From the NCBI RefSeq assembly GCF_024623065.1, contig NZ_JANJZR010000047.1, positions 1 through 34,273 on the forward strand: DNA of 34,273 nt, written 5' to 3'. Shown in pieces: positions 34,164-34,273 of the stretch. A model generated the notes under the pieces. The model saw nothing but the letters and a program-made list of their open reading frames with translations, was not told the DNA's origin and searched no databases. A program made the position numbers and the translations under genes. How positions within the stretch are numbered: position 1 is the stretch's first letter; each line of letters starts with the position of its first letter. This DNA is from Bacteroides acidifaciens (lineage in GTDB: Bacteria; Bacteroidota; Bacteroidia; Bacteroidales; Bacteroidaceae).

Positions 34164-34273
34164 ATGGAAAAAACATTAAGGGGTATAGCTCAATATGCTC
34201 GTAAGAACTATTTGAGTTATTGGATTATTTTGGGTATTGATACGGTGGTATCTGTCTTATGTTCATTGGTCGC
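34164..34273 (+). CDS. Capsule biosynthesis membrane protein (CapD-like), 5' end only
   Basis: The frame is open from the ATG at 34164 to the window edge (36 full codons). It encodes MEKTLRGIAQYARKNYLSYW and then a hydrophobic stretch IILGIDTVVSVLCSLV. A basic N-terminus followed immediately by a transmembrane helix is how the membrane-bound nucleotide-sugar dehydratases/epimerases (CapD/FlaA1-type) of Bacteroides capsule loci begin. The position shortly after upxY fits. Another membrane protein of the locus cannot be excluded from so few residues. Confidence 0.6.
   Translation, partial: MEKTLRGIAQYARKNYLSYWIILGIDTVVSVLCSLV

Overview
The window looks like chromosomal DNA of a gut Bacteroides species. 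Thirteen genes or operons are preceded by the Bacteroides -7 promoter element TAnnTTTG instead of an E. coli-type -10. Signal peptides with Bacteroidetes lipoboxes, fimbrillin-like lipoproteins, a BACON domain, a DUF3078 protein and an UpxY antiterminator at the head of a capsule locus all point the same way. The species cannot be fixed from sequence reading alone. No rRNA, tRNA, CRISPR array, IS element or integrase was seen.

Layout. (1) 1-5580: a minus-strand pair (LysM/periplasmic-binding-like protein, then a PorT-like beta-barrel) diverging from uvrA. (2) 5696-11880: mostly plus-strand housekeeping genes: YbaK-type deacylase, POT-type peptide transporter with an altered ExxER motif, a convergent GNAT acetyltransferase, a PadR-PspC pair with a candidate autoregulatory palindrome, and an MBL-fold hydrolase plus flavin-reductase-like pair. 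(3) 11941-14043: a lipoprotein S9 peptidase (DPP5-like). (4) 14154-20587: a signalling and envelope island. A small HTH-like protein overlaps a membrane-anchored Hanks-type kinase, and converging on them are three minus-strand envelope genes (WG-repeat lipoprotein, PEGA-like/beta-barrel protein, FN3 + BspA-LRR lipoprotein). The two units are separated by a perfect 20-bp inverted repeat. (5) 20641-26235: a MITE-like repeat, then three fimbrillin-domain lipoproteins. The middle one is a 1146-residue fusion of fimbrillin, leucine-rich repeats, BACON and M64 peptidase. (6) 26414-31371: MATE transporter, yidC and pyrG on the minus strand. (7) 31561-33069: a DUF3078 outer-membrane protein. (8) 33270-34273: the start of a capsular polysaccharide locus (promoter, structured leader with a tiny upstream ORF, upxY, a 37-codon ORF, and the first codons of a membrane polysaccharide-biosynthesis protein).

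How they may work together. The PadR-PspC operon is probably self-regulated. pyrG and yidC look co-transcribed. The kinase/HTH pair and the opposing lipoprotein operon may form one signalling and surface module, but only adjacency supports that. The fimbrillin trio probably assembles surface structures, with the M64 fusion delivering an adhesive LRR and a protease to the cell surface. The most unusual items are this four-domain fusion, with an AT-rich LRR block and an HExxxH-spaced zinc motif, and the HTH-kinase pair.
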